Shown here piece after piece: positions 52,834 to 61,940 of a stretch of DNA of 64,000 nt (position 1 is its first letter; each line of letters begins with the position of its first letter). The translations under genes and the position numbers were made by a program. The notes under the pieces are model-generated. The model searched no databases and was not told where the DNA came from. It saw only the letters and a program-made list of their open reading frames with translations. The stretch comes from Neorhizobium galegae (GTDB lineage: Bacteria > Pseudomonadota > Alphaproteobacteria > Rhizobiales > Rhizobiaceae). Location: positions 62,001 to 126,000 of the forward strand of contig NZ_JAGIPH010000002.1 in NCBI RefSeq assembly GCF_017877135.1, in the 5' to 3' direction.

Positions 52834-54495
52834 CTAGATCTCCGTGCGGCGCAGGATATAATCCAGCCCGCCGACGCGGTACCAGCGATAGCCGTAAGGG
52901 TCGAGCAGGATGACGTGCTTGCCTGTTTCGTCGGCCTTACTGCTTGCGCCATCGGCGATGTCGATGAGGGTGAGCCCCTGTTCGCCGACGCCGGGGTCGA
53001 GTTCGATTTTCTGTGGGTGGTCACACAGATTGTGGATGACGAGGACCGAGTTGTTGCGCCAGTCGTAGCGCATGGCCAGTACGCCCTTCTGTCCCGTTTC
53101 CAGAACAGTGTAATCGCCCCAGCCGATTTCCGGCGTCTCGTGGCGCATGCGGATCATGCGTTCCGTCCAATTGAGGAGCGAGGTCGGATCACGGCGCTGG
53201 TTTGCCACGTTGATATGCTCGAAGCCGTAAGGTCCCTCCGAAATCACCGGCAGCACGGTCTCGTCGGCCAGGCTGAACCCGCCCTGCGGCTCGTCGGACC
53301 ATTGCATGGGCGTGCGCGCACAGTTGCGCTCGGGAAGCGACAGGTCATCGCCCATGCCGATTTCGTCGCCGTAGCGCAGAACCGGCGTTCCCGGCATCGA
53401 CAACATGAAGCTGTAGGCCAGTTCCAGGCGCCGCTGGTCGCCGCCAAGCATCGGCGCCAGCCGCCGGCGGATGCCGCGATTGTAAAGCTGCATGGTCTTG
53501 TCGGGGCCGAACTTCTCGAACACCAACTCGCGCTGCTTGTCCGTCAGCCGGCCGAGGTCGAGTTCGTCGTGATTGCGCAGGAACGTGCCCCACTGCGCGG
53601 TCTCCGGCCGTGCCCGCGTCTCATTGAGCGCCTTGGCGAGCGGACGGGTATCGGCGCTGGCAAGCGCGTAGAACATCGACTGGTTGACCTGGAAATTGAA
53701 CATCATGTGCATGCGGTCGCCATCCTCGCCGAAATATTCGAGGTTCTGCTTCGGCGGCACATTGGCTTCGGCCAGAATGATGGCATCGCCCTTGCGCCAC
53801 TGCAGGAAGGCCCGGAACCAGCGCAGGAGGTCGTATTGTTGCTGCGGTCTCTGTGTGTCCGCTCCCTTGTCGGCAATCACGAAGGGCACCGCATCCATGC
53901 GAAAGCCGCTGACGCCAAGCTGGATCCAGAAACCCATGATCTTCAGGATTTCGGCGCGCACATGCGGGTTGGCCGTGTTGAGGTCGGGCTGGAACTTGTA
54001 GAAGCGGTGAAAATAGTATTCGCCGGCCTTTTCGTCATAGGTCCAGGTGCTTTCCTGCACGCCTGGAAAGACCAGTCCCTCATCGGCATTTGCGGGTTTC
54101 TTCTTCGACCAGACATACCAGTCGCGGTAGGGTGAGGCCGGATCGCTGCGAGCGCTCTGGAACCAGGGATGCTGGTCGGATGTGTGATTGACGACGATAT
54201 CGATCAGCACGCGGATGCCGCGCTGTTTTGCGGCATGGGTGAATTCAACGAAATCGCCAAGCGTGCCGAAACGCGGATCGATGTCATAGTAGTTGGAGAC
54301 ATCATAGCCATCGTCCTTGCCGGGCGAGGCCTGGAAGGGCATGAGCCAGATCGCGTCGATCCCCATGCCGGACAGATAATCGAGCCTTCGCATCAAGCCC
54401 GGAAAATCGCCGACGCCATCGCCGTTGGAATCCATGAAGGTCTCCACCGACAGGCAGTAGATGACGGCGTTCTTGTACCAGAGATCGTTGATCAT
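52834..54495 (-). CDS. GH13 alpha-amylase family enzyme, trehalose synthase-like
   Basis: A 553-residue glycoside hydrolase family 13 protein. The N-terminal YKNAVIYCLSVETFMDSNGD and GDFPGLMRRLDYLSGMGIDA match trehalose synthase (maltose glucosylmutase) and related enzymes. Catalytic residues are in place: nucleophile Asp201 (GFRMDAV), acid/base Glu243 (ILAEANV) and Asp310 (RNHDELD). LIDIVVNHTSDQHPWF is the conserved region I. A C-terminal beta domain follows. The ATG at 54495 follows GGGAG. No maltokinase or other trehalose gene is adjacent, so isomerase versus hydrolase activity is unresolved. It is divergent from urtA. Confidence 0.83.
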   Translation of the reverse strand: MINDLWYKNAVIYCLSVETFMDSNGDGVGDFPGLMRRLDYLSGMGIDAIWLMPFQASPGKDDGYDVSNYYDIDPRFGTLGDFVEFTHAAKQRGIRVLIDIVVNHTSDQHPWFQSARSDPASPYRDWYVWSKKKPANADEGLVFPGVQESTWTYDEKAGEYYFHRFYKFQPDLNTANPHVRAEILKIMGFWIQLGVSGFRMDAVPFVIADKGADTQRPQQQYDLLRWFRAFLQWRKGDAIILAEANVPPKQNLEYFGEDGDRMHMMFNFQVNQSMFYALASADTRPLAKALNETRARPETAQWGTFLRNHDELDLGRLTDKQRELVFEKFGPDKTMQLYNRGIRRRLAPMLGGDQRRLELAYSFMLSMPGTPVLRYGDEIGMGDDLSLPERNCARTPMQWSDEPQGGFSLADETVLPVISEGPYGFEHINVANQRRDPTSLLNWTERMIRMRHETPEIGWGDYTVLETGQKGVLAMRYDWRNNSVLVIHNLCDHPQKIELDPGVGEQGLTLIDIADGASSKADETGKHVILLDPYGYRWYRVGGLDYILRRTEI

Positions 54496-54588
54496 GACGG
54501 GCTCCCTTCTTGCCTGCGAGGCAACTGCTGAAGCCCGGATCGGTTCCGCCGGTCTTTGTGATACTGCTTCCCGTTTCGCCCCCTGCCT

Positions 54589-54604
54589 TACGTCATATGA
54601 CGTA
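54589..54604. promoter_or_regulatory. Perfect 16-bp palindrome upstream of urtA
   Basis: TACGTCATATGACGTA is an uninterrupted self-complementary site, 97 nt before the urtA start and 94 nt after the start of the divergent GH13 gene. A dyad of this form is typical of a dimeric repressor or activator such as a GntR- or TetR-like protein. I see no convincing sigma-54 promoter in the region, so the palindrome is the main regulatory candidate for the urea operon. Confidence 0.5.
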
Positions 54605-54700
54605 TGTGGTTTTGCGCTGCAGCGAACCATAGTTCGGACAGCAACGATCAACGGCCGGTTCCAGGTCGGTTGCGAACGAACAAGAAGAGGGGTTCGAACC

Positions 54701-55990
54701 ATGAATTTCAAGGCACGGCTCGGGGGCGCTATGCTCGCCGCCATCATGTCCACCACGTCGTTCCACGGCGCCTTTGCCGCCGAAGACACGATCAAGATCG
54801 GCGTTCTCCATTCGCTGTCGGGCACGATGGCGATTTCGGAAACGACGCTGAAAGACGTCATGCTGATGCTCGTTGAAGAGCAGAACAAGAAGGGCGGCGT
54901 TCTCGGCAAGAAGCTCGAAGCCGTCGTCGTCGATCCGGCCTCCGACTGGCCGCTGTTTGCCGAAAAGGCCCGCCAGCTGATCTCCCAGGACAAGGTTGCC
55001 GCCGTCTTCGGTTGCTGGACCTCGTCGTCGCGCAAGTCTGTCCTGCCGGTCTTCGAAGAGCTGAACTCCATCCTCTTCTACCCGGTGCAGTACGAGGGTG
55101 AAGAATCCTCGCGCAACATCTTCTACACCGGTGCCGCTCCCAACCAGCAGGCCATCCCGGCGGTAGATTATCTCGCCGAGAAGGAAGGCGTTCAGCGCTG
55201 GGTTCTGGCCGGCACCGACTACGTCTATCCGCAGACGACCAACAAGATCCTGAAGGCCTACCTGATGTCGAAGGGCGTCAAGGCCGAGGACATCATGATC
55301 AACTACACGCCCTTCGGTCATTCCGACTGGCAGACGATCGTCACCGACATCAAGAAGTTCGGCTCGGCCGGCAAGAAGACCGCCGTCGTCTCCACCATCA
55401 ATGGTGACGCCAACGTTCCCTTCTACAAGGAACTGGCAAACCAGGGCATCAAGGCTGAGGACATTCCGGTCGTTGCCTTCTCGGTCGGCGAAGAAGAACT
55501 GGCCGGTCTCGACACCACGCCGCTGGTTGGGCATCTGGCCGCCTGGAACTACTTCCAGTCCGTCGATGCGCCCGTCAATGCCGAGTTCATCAAGGAATGG
55601 CATGCGTTCACCAAGAACGACAAGCGCGTGACCAACGACCCGATGGAAGCCGCCTATATCGGCTTCAACGCCTGGGTAAAGGCCGTGGAAGCCGCCGGCA
55701 CCACCGATACCGACAAGGTTCTCGACAGCATCATCGGCGTTTCCGTGCCGAACCTGTCGGGCGGCACCTCCACCGTCATGCCGAACCACCACATCACCAA
55801 GCCGGTCCTGATCGGCGAAATCCAGTCCAACGGTCAGTTCGAAATCGTCCAGCAGACCCCGTCCGTGGTCGGTGACGAATGGTCCGACTACCTGCCGGAT
55901 TCGAAGAACCTGATCTCCGATTGGCGCAAGCCGATGTCCTGCGGCAACTTCAACGTTGCAACCGGCAAGTGCGGTGGCAAGGGCAGCTGA
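54701..55990 (+). CDS. urtA: Urea ABC transporter substrate-binding protein
   Basis: A 429-residue periplasmic urea receptor with a signal peptide cleaved near GAFAAED. The class I fold shows KIGVLHSLSGTMAISETTLK and VFGCWTSSSRKSVLPVFEEL, then FYPVQYEGEESSRNIFYTGA and PNHHITKPVLIGEIQSNGQF, all diagnostic of UrtA/AmiC-type proteins. It captures urea at low concentration for import by UrtBCDE encoded downstream and breakdown by the urease operon that follows. RBS AAGAGG. First gene of the block and normal length. Confidence 0.95.
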   Translation: MNFKARLGGAMLAAIMSTTSFHGAFAAEDTIKIGVLHSLSGTMAISETTLKDVMLMLVEEQNKKGGVLGKKLEAVVVDPASDWPLFAEKARQLISQDKVAAVFGCWTSSSRKSVLPVFEELNSILFYPVQYEGEESSRNIFYTGAAPNQQAIPAVDYLAEKEGVQRWVLAGTDYVYPQTTNKILKAYLMSKGVKAEDIMINYTPFGHSDWQTIVTDIKKFGSAGKKTAVVSTINGDANVPFYKELANQGIKAEDIPVVAFSVGEEELAGLDTTPLVGHLAAWNYFQSVDAPVNAEFIKEWHAFTKNDKRVTNDPMEAAYIGFNAWVKAVEAAGTTDTDKVLDSIIGVSVPNLSGGTSTVMPNHHITKPVLIGEIQSNGQFEIVQQTPSVVGDEWSDYLPDSKNLISDWRKPMSCGNFNVATGKCGGKGS

Positions 55991-56044
55991 TCGGCCTGCT
56001 TCCGGTCTGTTGCGAAGGGGTGCCTGACACACCCTGTGAACAAG

Positions 56045-56085
56045 ACCTCTCCCCGCGTCAGGCGGGGGGAGGCAACGTGCCTTTG
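56045..56085. repeat. GC-rich palindromic element between urtA and urtB
   Basis: CTCTCCCCGCGTCAGGCGGG plus a GGGAGG partner forms a hairpin of the same class as the elements near 7445, 17463 and 59745. It sits in the 190-nt urtA-urtB gap and might shield the urtA mRNA 3' end, giving more binding protein than membrane subunits (inference). Confidence 0.6.
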
Positions 56086-56180
56086 GCACAATGTCCAGGC
56101 CATCGGGGGCCGGGCAGGCGCCGGCGCGCCGAAGCCCGAAGGGGCAGGCGGCGCAGACCGGCGGATGAGGGGCTGACATC

Positions 56181-57785
56181 ATGCTGCGATTTTTTCTCTC
56201 CATTCTTTTGATGATCCTGGCGCTTGCCACCCAATCCGTGGCGCAATCCGATCCAAAGGCTTTGATCGATGCGCTCGGCAAGGCAGATTTCAAGCAGGCA
56301 GAAGACCTGCTCGGCCAGATTGCCGCCTCGGCCGATCCGCGGGTCGTGCCGGCGCTCGAAGCCTTCAATGACGGCGATCTTTACGTCCGCAAGTCCGATG
56401 GCGCGGTGTTCATCACCAGGGCATCCGGCGCCAACCTGGCGCTCATCGATCCTCTGTCTGGAGCTGCGGCCGGCGAGGCACCAAAGGGCGCCATGACAAA
56501 GCTCAAGATCAACAACAGCCTTCGCCGCGTCCTTCGCTCGGCGCTTGGTGGCCTCACGCTCTTGAGCCCCGACCGCAACGTGCGCCTCTCGGCTGCGGAT
56601 GCGGTGTTGCGTTCGCCGAGCGCCGAAAACCTCGAACTGGTCGAGGCGGCCCTTGCCAAGGAAACCGACCGCGAGGTGAAGGCGCGCATGGAAGAAGCGC
56701 GCGCCGCCTCCGTACTCTCCTCCGATCGCCCCGTCGACCAGAAGCGCGCGGCCATCGAGACCATTGGCAGCATCGGCGGGCGCGATGCGATCAGCATCCT
56801 GATGAGCGCGTCGGCCTCGCTCGATGCTTCGCTGAAGCCGGATGTCGACCGTGCAATTTCGAAGATCCAGAGTTCGCTTGCCTTCTGGGATCTCGGGCAG
56901 AATGTCTGGTACGGCATCTCGCTCGGCTCGGTGCTGCTGCTGGCCGCCATCGGGCTTGCCATCACCTTCGGCGTGATGGGCATCATCAACATGGCCCATG
57001 GCGAAATGGTGATGATCGGCGCCTATGCCACCTTCATGGTGCAGGAGGTGATCCGAACCTCGGCGCCGCAGCTGTTTGACTGGTCGCTGGCGATTGCCGT
57101 GCCGGTCGCCTTCCTCGTCACCGGCGCCATCGGGCTCGTCATCGAACGCGGCGTCATCCGCTTCCTCTATGGGCGGCCGCTGGAAACACTGCTTGCCACC
57201 TGGGGTGTGTCGCTGATCCTGCAGCAGACGGTGCGCAGCATCTTCGGGCCGACCAACCGCGAAGTGGGCAATCCGTCCTGGATGTCCGGCTCCTTTGCCC
57301 TGGGTGGCCTGTCGATCACCTGGAACCGGCTTTGGATCGTGGCCTTCTCGCTGTCGATATTCTTCGGCCTGCTCATCCTGATGAAGCGCTCCGCCTTCGG
57401 CCTGCAGATGCGTGCCGTCACGCAGAACCGCCGCATGGCCTCCTCCATGGGCATCCGCACCGCCTGGGTCGATGCCTTCACCTTTGCGCTCGGCTCCGGC
57501 ATTGCCGGCATTGCGGGTGTGGCGCTCTCCCAGATCGACAACGTCTCGCCCAATCTCGGCCAATCCTACATCATCGACAGTTTCATGGTCGTGGTCTTCG
57601 GCGGGGTCGGCAATCTCTGGGGTACGCTGGTCGGCGCGCTGTCGCTCGGCGTCCTCAACAAGTTCCTCGAGCCCTCGGTCGGTGCCGTGCTCGGCAAGAT
57701 CCTGGTGCTCGTCCTCATCATCCTTTTCATCCAGAAGCGGCCGCGCGGTCTCTTCGCACTCAAGGGAAGGGCGATCGAAGCATGA
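56181..57785 (+). CDS. urtB: Urea ABC transporter permease UrtB
   Basis: A 534-residue permease. It has a signal-like start and a periplasmic N-terminal domain of ~220 residues with HEAT-like helices (LEAFNDGDLYVRKSDGAVFI region, then VRLSAADAVLRSPSAENLEL). The LivH-type channel follows (~240-530; FGVMGIINMAHGEMVMIGAY, RGVIRFLYGRPLETLLATWG). The long N-terminal part is usual in proteobacterial UrtB and absent from LivH. It pairs with UrtC. Its stop overlaps the urtC start by 4 nt. Confidence 0.94.
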   Translation: MLRFFLSILLMILALATQSVAQSDPKALIDALGKADFKQAEDLLGQIAASADPRVVPALEAFNDGDLYVRKSDGAVFITRASGANLALIDPLSGAAAGEAPKGAMTKLKINNSLRRVLRSALGGLTLLSPDRNVRLSAADAVLRSPSAENLELVEAALAKETDREVKARMEEARAASVLSSDRPVDQKRAAIETIGSIGGRDAISILMSASASLDASLKPDVDRAISKIQSSLAFWDLGQNVWYGISLGSVLLLAAIGLAITFGVMGIINMAHGEMVMIGAYATFMVQEVIRTSAPQLFDWSLAIAVPVAFLVTGAIGLVIERGVIRFLYGRPLETLLATWGVSLILQQTVRSIFGPTNREVGNPSWMSGSFALGGLSITWNRLWIVAFSLSIFFGLLILMKRSAFGLQMRAVTQNRRMASSMGIRTAWVDAFTFALGSGIAGIAGVALSQIDNVSPNLGQSYIIDSFMVVVFGGVGNLWGTLVGALSLGVLNKFLEPSVGAVLGKILVLVLIILFIQKRPRGLFALKGRAIEA

Positions 57786-58951
57786 TTTCGAGCTTTTTTC
57801 TGCGCGCCCTCGAGGGCCGAATCCTTGCAGCCGTCGCGGTGCTTCTCGCCGTTGCCCTGCTGGTCCCTGCTGCCAATCTCTTGACCGCGCCCGACAGCGC
57901 GCTGCACATCCCGACCTATGCCGTCTCGCTGATGGGCAAATATCTCTGCTACGCGCTTCTGGCACTCGCGCTCGATCTGGTCTGGGGTTATTGCGGCATT
58001 CTCTCGCTCGGCCACGGCGCCTTCTTTGCGCTCGGCGGCTATGCCATGGGCATGTACCTGATGCGCCAGATCGGCTCGCGCGGCGTCTACGGCAATCCGG
58101 ATCTGCCCGATTTCATGGTCTTCCTGAACTGGAAGGAACTGCCGTGGTTCTGGCATGGCATGGACATGTTCTGGTTTGCCGTGCTGATGGTACTGGTGGT
58201 GCCGGGCCTTCTTGCCTTCATCTTCGGCTGGTTTGCCTTCCGCTCCCGCGTCAACGGCGTCTATCTGTCGATCATCACGCAGGCGATGACCTATGCGCTG
58301 CTGCTCGCCTTCTTCCGCAACGACATGGGCTTTGGCGGCAATAACGGGCTCACCGACTATAAGGAAATCCTCGGCTTTTCCGTGCAGGCGGATGGCACGC
58401 GCGCCGTGCTCTTTGCGCTCTCGGCCATCATGCTATCGCTCTGCCTCGTCATTTCCTCAGGCATCGTCCGCTCCAAGTTCGGCAAGGTTCTGGTCGGCGT
58501 TCGCGATGCCGAAAGCCGCGTGCGCTTCCTTGGCTTCCGCGTCGAAAACATCAAACTCTTCACCTTCGTCGTCTCGGCGATGATGGCGGGCATTGCCGGT
58601 GCGCTCTTCGTGCCGCAGGTCGGCATCATCAACCCGGGCGAGTTCGCGCCGGCCAATTCCATCGAGGTGGTGGTGTGGACGGCGGTCGGCGGGCGCGGCA
58701 CGCTGATCGGTCCGATCATCGGTGCGATCCTCGTCAACGGCGGCAAGAGCTTCTTCACCGGCGCCTTCCCGGAAGCCTGGCTTTATGCACTGGGCGCGCT
58801 GTTCATCGGCGTCACGCTGTTCCTGCCCAAGGGTATCGTCGGCACGATACAGCACCGCTTTGCCGGGCGCCGGGCCGCAAAGGCAGCGGACGAGGCCGAA
58901 AAGAGCGCTGCCGACACGGCAGTGGCAAACCAGATCCAGGCAGCGGAGTGA
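57782..58951 (+). CDS. urtC: Urea ABC transporter permease UrtC
   Basis: A 389-residue LivM-like permease. LDLVWGYCGILSLGHGAFFA, RSRVNGVYLSIITQAMTYAL and FFRNDMGFGGNNGLTDYKEI are typical of UrtC; LVGVRDAESRVRFLGFRVEN is the coupling segment. It ends in an Ala/Lys-rich tail. It forms the urea channel with UrtB. The ATG at 57782 overlaps the urtB stop (ATGA), indicating coupled translation; the longer frame upstream lies in urtB. Confidence 0.94.
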   Translation: MISSFFLRALEGRILAAVAVLLAVALLVPAANLLTAPDSALHIPTYAVSLMGKYLCYALLALALDLVWGYCGILSLGHGAFFALGGYAMGMYLMRQIGSRGVYGNPDLPDFMVFLNWKELPWFWHGMDMFWFAVLMVLVVPGLLAFIFGWFAFRSRVNGVYLSIITQAMTYALLLAFFRNDMGFGGNNGLTDYKEILGFSVQADGTRAVLFALSAIMLSLCLVISSGIVRSKFGKVLVGVRDAESRVRFLGFRVENIKLFTFVVSAMMAGIAGALFVPQVGIINPGEFAPANSIEVVVWTAVGGRGTLIGPIIGAILVNGGKSFFTGAFPEAWLYALGALFIGVTLFLPKGIVGTIQHRFAGRRAAKAADEAEKSAADTAVANQIQAAE

Positions 58952-58955
58952 ACCC

Positions 58956-59720
58956 ATGAGCCAGCTCGTCAGCGAAACCCGTCCTGCCTCGCTCCTTTAT
59001 CTCGATGGTGTCTCCGTCTCCTTCGATGGCTTCAAGGCGCTGAATTCTCTGTCCTTCGTGGTGGAGCCGGGGGAATTGCGCGCCATCATCGGCCCGAACG
59101 GTGCGGGCAAGACGACGATGATGGATATCATCACCGGCAAGACGCGGCCCGACAGCGGCACCGTCCTGTTCGAGGACACCATAGACCTTACCCGCAAGGA
59201 CGAGGCCGACATCGCCCAGCTCGGCATCGGCCGAAAATTCCAGAAGCCGACGGTGTTCGAGAGCCATACGGTCTGGGACAATCTGGAACTGGCGCTCAAC
59301 CGCAAGCGCGGCGTCTTTGCCACGCTGTTCTATCGTCTGACGCCGCAGGACAAGGCGCGCATCGACGAAATCCTGACGACGATCCGCCTCACGCATCGCC
59401 GCGACGAACTGGCCGCCAATCTCTCCCATGGCCAGAAGCAATGGCTGGAAATCGGCATGCTTCTGGCGCAGGAGCCGAAACTCCTGTTGGTCGATGAACC
59501 GGTTGCCGGCATGACCGATGCCGAAACCGCCGAGACCGCCATTCTCCTGCGCGAAATCGCCAAGACCCGCTCCGTCGTGGTGGTGGAGCACGACATGGGT
59601 TTTATCCGCGATCTCGGGGTGAAGGTGACGTGTCTGGCGGAAGGCTCGGTGCTTGCGGAAGGTTCTATCGATTTCGTCTCCAGCGATCCGAAGGTGATCG
59701 AGAACTATCTGGGGCGGTGA
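58956..59720 (+). CDS. urtD: Urea ABC transporter ATPase UrtD
   Basis: A 254-residue ABC ATPase. Walker A is GPNGAGKTT, the Q-loop region RKFQKPTVFESHTVWDNLEL is distinctive of UrtD, the signature is LSHGQKQWLEIGMLL (Ser-His in place of Ser-Gly, usual for UrtD) and Walker B is LLLVDEPVAGMTDAE. The start at 58956 follows the urtC stop by 4 nt with GGAG upstream. It works as a heterodimer with UrtE. Confidence 0.94.
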   Translation: MSQLVSETRPASLLYLDGVSVSFDGFKALNSLSFVVEPGELRAIIGPNGAGKTTMMDIITGKTRPDSGTVLFEDTIDLTRKDEADIAQLGIGRKFQKPTVFESHTVWDNLELALNRKRGVFATLFYRLTPQDKARIDEILTTIRLTHRRDELAANLSHGQKQWLEIGMLLAQEPKLLLVDEPVAGMTDAETAETAILLREIAKTRSVVVVEHDMGFIRDLGVKVTCLAEGSVLAEGSIDFVSSDPKVIENYLGR

Positions 59721-59739
59721 GGTTTTATGCAGATCTGCG

Positions 59740-59880
59740 CATCCCCAAAAATCCCCTCCCCACCCTCCCCACAAGGGGGAGGGCTTAACCTAGCTCGACC
59801 TTTCTCCCGTATGGCAAGGCGGTGCCGCGAGTTTTCTCCCCCCTTGTGGAGGAGATGGCCGGCAGGCCAGAGGGGGTTTT
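59740..59880. repeat. Two mosaic repeats between urtD and urtE
   Basis: The 188-nt gap between urtD and urtE breaks the otherwise tight packing. It contains a CCCTCCCCACAAGGGGGAGG-type hairpin at about 59755-59788 and, at 59833-59877, a second element with the GAGATGGCCGGCAGGCCAGA arm shared with those near 2820 and 2970. The urtE start is clear on the far side, so these look like insertions of repeats into an older operon. Confidence 0.65.
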
Positions 59881-59908
59881 ATCCTGTACTGAATTCACGG
59901 AGGCCCCC

Positions 59909-60604
59909 ATGCTGACAGTCGATAACATCAACCTGCATTACGGTGCCGCCCAGGCGCTGCGCGGCGTTTCCATCACCGCGCCGATGGGCAGGATCACCTG
60001 CGTTCTGGGGCGAAACGGCGTGGGCAAGTCCTCGCTGCTGCGCGCCATCACCGGCCAGCAGGCGGTGAGCGCCGGGGCGATTGCCTTCAATGGCGCGACC
60101 CTGAACGGCCTGGCCCCTTACGCCCGCGCCAAGCACGGCATCGGCTACGTGCCGCAGGGACGGGAAATCTTTCCGCTGCTGACGGTGAAGGAAAATCTCG
60201 AAACCGGTTTTGCACCGCTGGGCCGCAAGGAAAAGTTTATCCCGGATGACATTTTTGCGCTGTTTCCGGTGTTGAATTCCATGCTGTCTCGGCGTGGCGG
60301 CGATCTGTCCGGTGGCCAGCAGCAGCAGCTCGCCATCGGCCGCGCCATGGTCACGCGCCCAAAGATCCTCGTCTTGGACGAGCCGACGGAAGGAATCCAG
60401 CCATCGATCATCAAGGATATCGGCCGCGCCATCCGGTATCTGCGCGATTCGACCGGCATGGCGATTCTTCTTGTGGAACAGTATCTGGATTTCTGCCGGG
60501 AGCTTGCCGATCACGTCTATATCATGGATCGTGGCGAAATCGTGCATGAAGGGGCGGCCGAAACGCTGGACACGGCGGAAGCAAGGCGCCACCTCACCGT
60601 GTGA
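59909..60604 (+). CDS. urtE: Urea ABC transporter ATPase UrtE
   Basis: A 231-residue ABC ATPase. Walker A is GRNGVGKSS, the Q-loop lies in HGIGYVPQGREIFPLLTVKE, the signature is LSGGQQQQLAIGRAM and Walker B is ILVLDEPTEGIQPS; the GIQPS ending is characteristic of UrtE. LVEQYLDFCRELADHVYIMD holds the switch region. The ATG at 59909 has an ideal GGAGG site; an in-frame upstream ATG lies in repeat DNA and is not used. Last gene of the transporter set. Confidence 0.94.
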   Translation: MLTVDNINLHYGAAQALRGVSITAPMGRITCVLGRNGVGKSSLLRAITGQQAVSAGAIAFNGATLNGLAPYARAKHGIGYVPQGREIFPLLTVKENLETGFAPLGRKEKFIPDDIFALFPVLNSMLSRRGGDLSGGQQQQLAIGRAMVTRPKILVLDEPTEGIQPSIIKDIGRAIRYLRDSTGMAILLVEQYLDFCRELADHVYIMDRGEIVHEGAAETLDTAEARRHLTV

Positions 60605-60734
60605 TGCCATTTTATCGCATAGCTGCTCTTCTGTCGGAGGGGAGTTTCATAGTGAATTCTAATATGCTAACCAGAGCCCGGTTTAATCCAATACATACTC
60701 CGTTTTCACGCACTCCCGTTTGATGAGGCGCTTG

Positions 60735-61940
60735 ATGGCATCTGGACTACGCTCCGGCATCTTCCTTTCCCGAGTCTTTAGCGGCCTGGCCGCCGCCGGC
60801 GCCCTCCTGCTTGGCGCGACTTCGGCCAGTGCCGGTTGCGGCGTGGCCGTCGAGGCCGGTTACCATGATATCGACATCACGGTAGACGGCGTTTCCCGTC
60901 AGGCTGTCTCCTATGTGCCATCGGCCTATACCGGCACGGACAAGCTGGCCGTGGTGTTCGATTTCCACGGCAGCAACAGCTATCCGCGCGCCCAGATGCG
61001 CCGCAGTTCCTGGGACAAGGTGGCGGAGCGCGAAGGCTTTATCGTGCTTGCCCCGCAGGGGAGCCTGGATGGCAAGCCGCCGGGCACCCATGCTTGGAAC
61101 GTCCCCGGTGTGACGACGCAAGCCGGTGGTCTTGATGAAATCTCATTCATCAAGGCGGCCGTCGAGACGGTGAAGCAGGATTACTGCGTTGATCCGGCTC
61201 GCATCTACGCCTCCGGCTATTCCGGCGGCGGGCGCATGCTGTCAGCCTATCTCTGCTCGGGGGCTTCGGATTTCGCTGCCGCCGGTTTCGTCAACTCGCT
61301 GCGCGTCGGCTTGCCCGTCGAGCGGCGCGACGGGAAGTGGGGTCCGGATCCGGCGACCTGCAAGCCGGCGCGCCCGGTGTCGATCATGGCCTTTGCCGGC
61401 GTCAAGGACGAGGCAAATCCTTACGCCGGTGGCGGCAAGCCCTACTGGCAATATGGCTTCAAGACGGCGCTGCAGCGCTGGACCGAACTTGATGGCTGCA
61501 AGGGCAACGGCACCTCCGCCAGCATCGACGGCGTCACATTCAGCCTGTTCGACACCTGCATGAGCGGTGCGCGCATTGCGACCTATGAATTTGCCGAGGG
61601 AAGCCACGATTGGCCGCGCCCGTCCGCCAAGGCCAATGTGATTGCCGCCGCCGTTGAGACGCAGTCGGGTGTCGTCAAGGTTTCTGCGGGCAAGAAGCAA
61701 AGCTTCGATCCCAATATTGATCCGGCCGCGCGGATGTGGGACTTCTTCCGAAAGGCCGATATGACCGATGTCGTGGCGACTGCCGTTCAACCCACCGCAA
61801 AAGTGGGCACGGTTGCCGTCTGCGCCGGTGCGTCGGCCTCCAGCAATGCCGATGGGATGTCGGCCGAGGGAGCGACGTGCAGCAACAGCCAGCCAACAGA
61901 CCAGCGCCGCAGCGGGCTCGGGGCGAAGGGCGCCTTGTAA
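60735..61940 (+). CDS. Secreted PHB depolymerase/feruloyl esterase-like hydrolase
   Basis: A 401-residue alpha/beta hydrolase of the LpqC/PHB-depolymerase type with a signal peptide (cut after about TSASA). [20 protein letters not shown] resembles the oxyanion region, [16 protein letters not shown] carries the nucleophile Ser, and EGSHDWPRP supplies the His. At least six Cys suggest disulfides. The start at 60735 has GAGG 6 nt upstream; an ATG at 60723 is possible. The last ~75 residues are low-complexity and overlap the ureD start by 64 nt. Its place between urtE and ureD is odd; the substrate is unknown. Confidence 0.75.
   Translation: MASGLRSGIFLSRVFSGLAAAGALLLGATSASAGCGVAVEAGYHDIDITVDGVSRQAVSYVPSAYTGTDKLAVVFDFHGSNSYPRAQMRRSSWDKVAEREGFIVLAPQGSLDGKPPGTHAWNVPGVTTQAGGLDEISFIKAAVETVKQDYCVDPARIYASGYSGGGRMLSAYLCSGASDFAAAGFVNSLRVGLPVERRDGKWGPDPATCKPARPVSIMAFAGVKDEANPYAGGGKPYWQYGFKTALQRWTELDGCKGNGTSASIDGVTFSLFDTCMSGARIATYEFAEGSHDWPRPSAKANVIAAAVETQSGVVKVSAGKKQSFDPNIDPAARMWDFFRKADMTDVVATAVQPTAKVGTVAVCAGASASSNADGMSAEGATCSNSQPTDQRRSGLGAKGAL

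Noticed and set aside
54605..54625. Possible sigma-54 (-24/-12) promoter before urtA
   Set aside because: TGG and GC elements occur but the 10-nt spacing between GG and GC required for sigma-54 is not met.
56058..57965. 635-codon minus-strand frame opposite urtB
   Set aside because: It is a shadow of urtB and urtC, is extremely rich in charged residues and His, and has no credible start or family.
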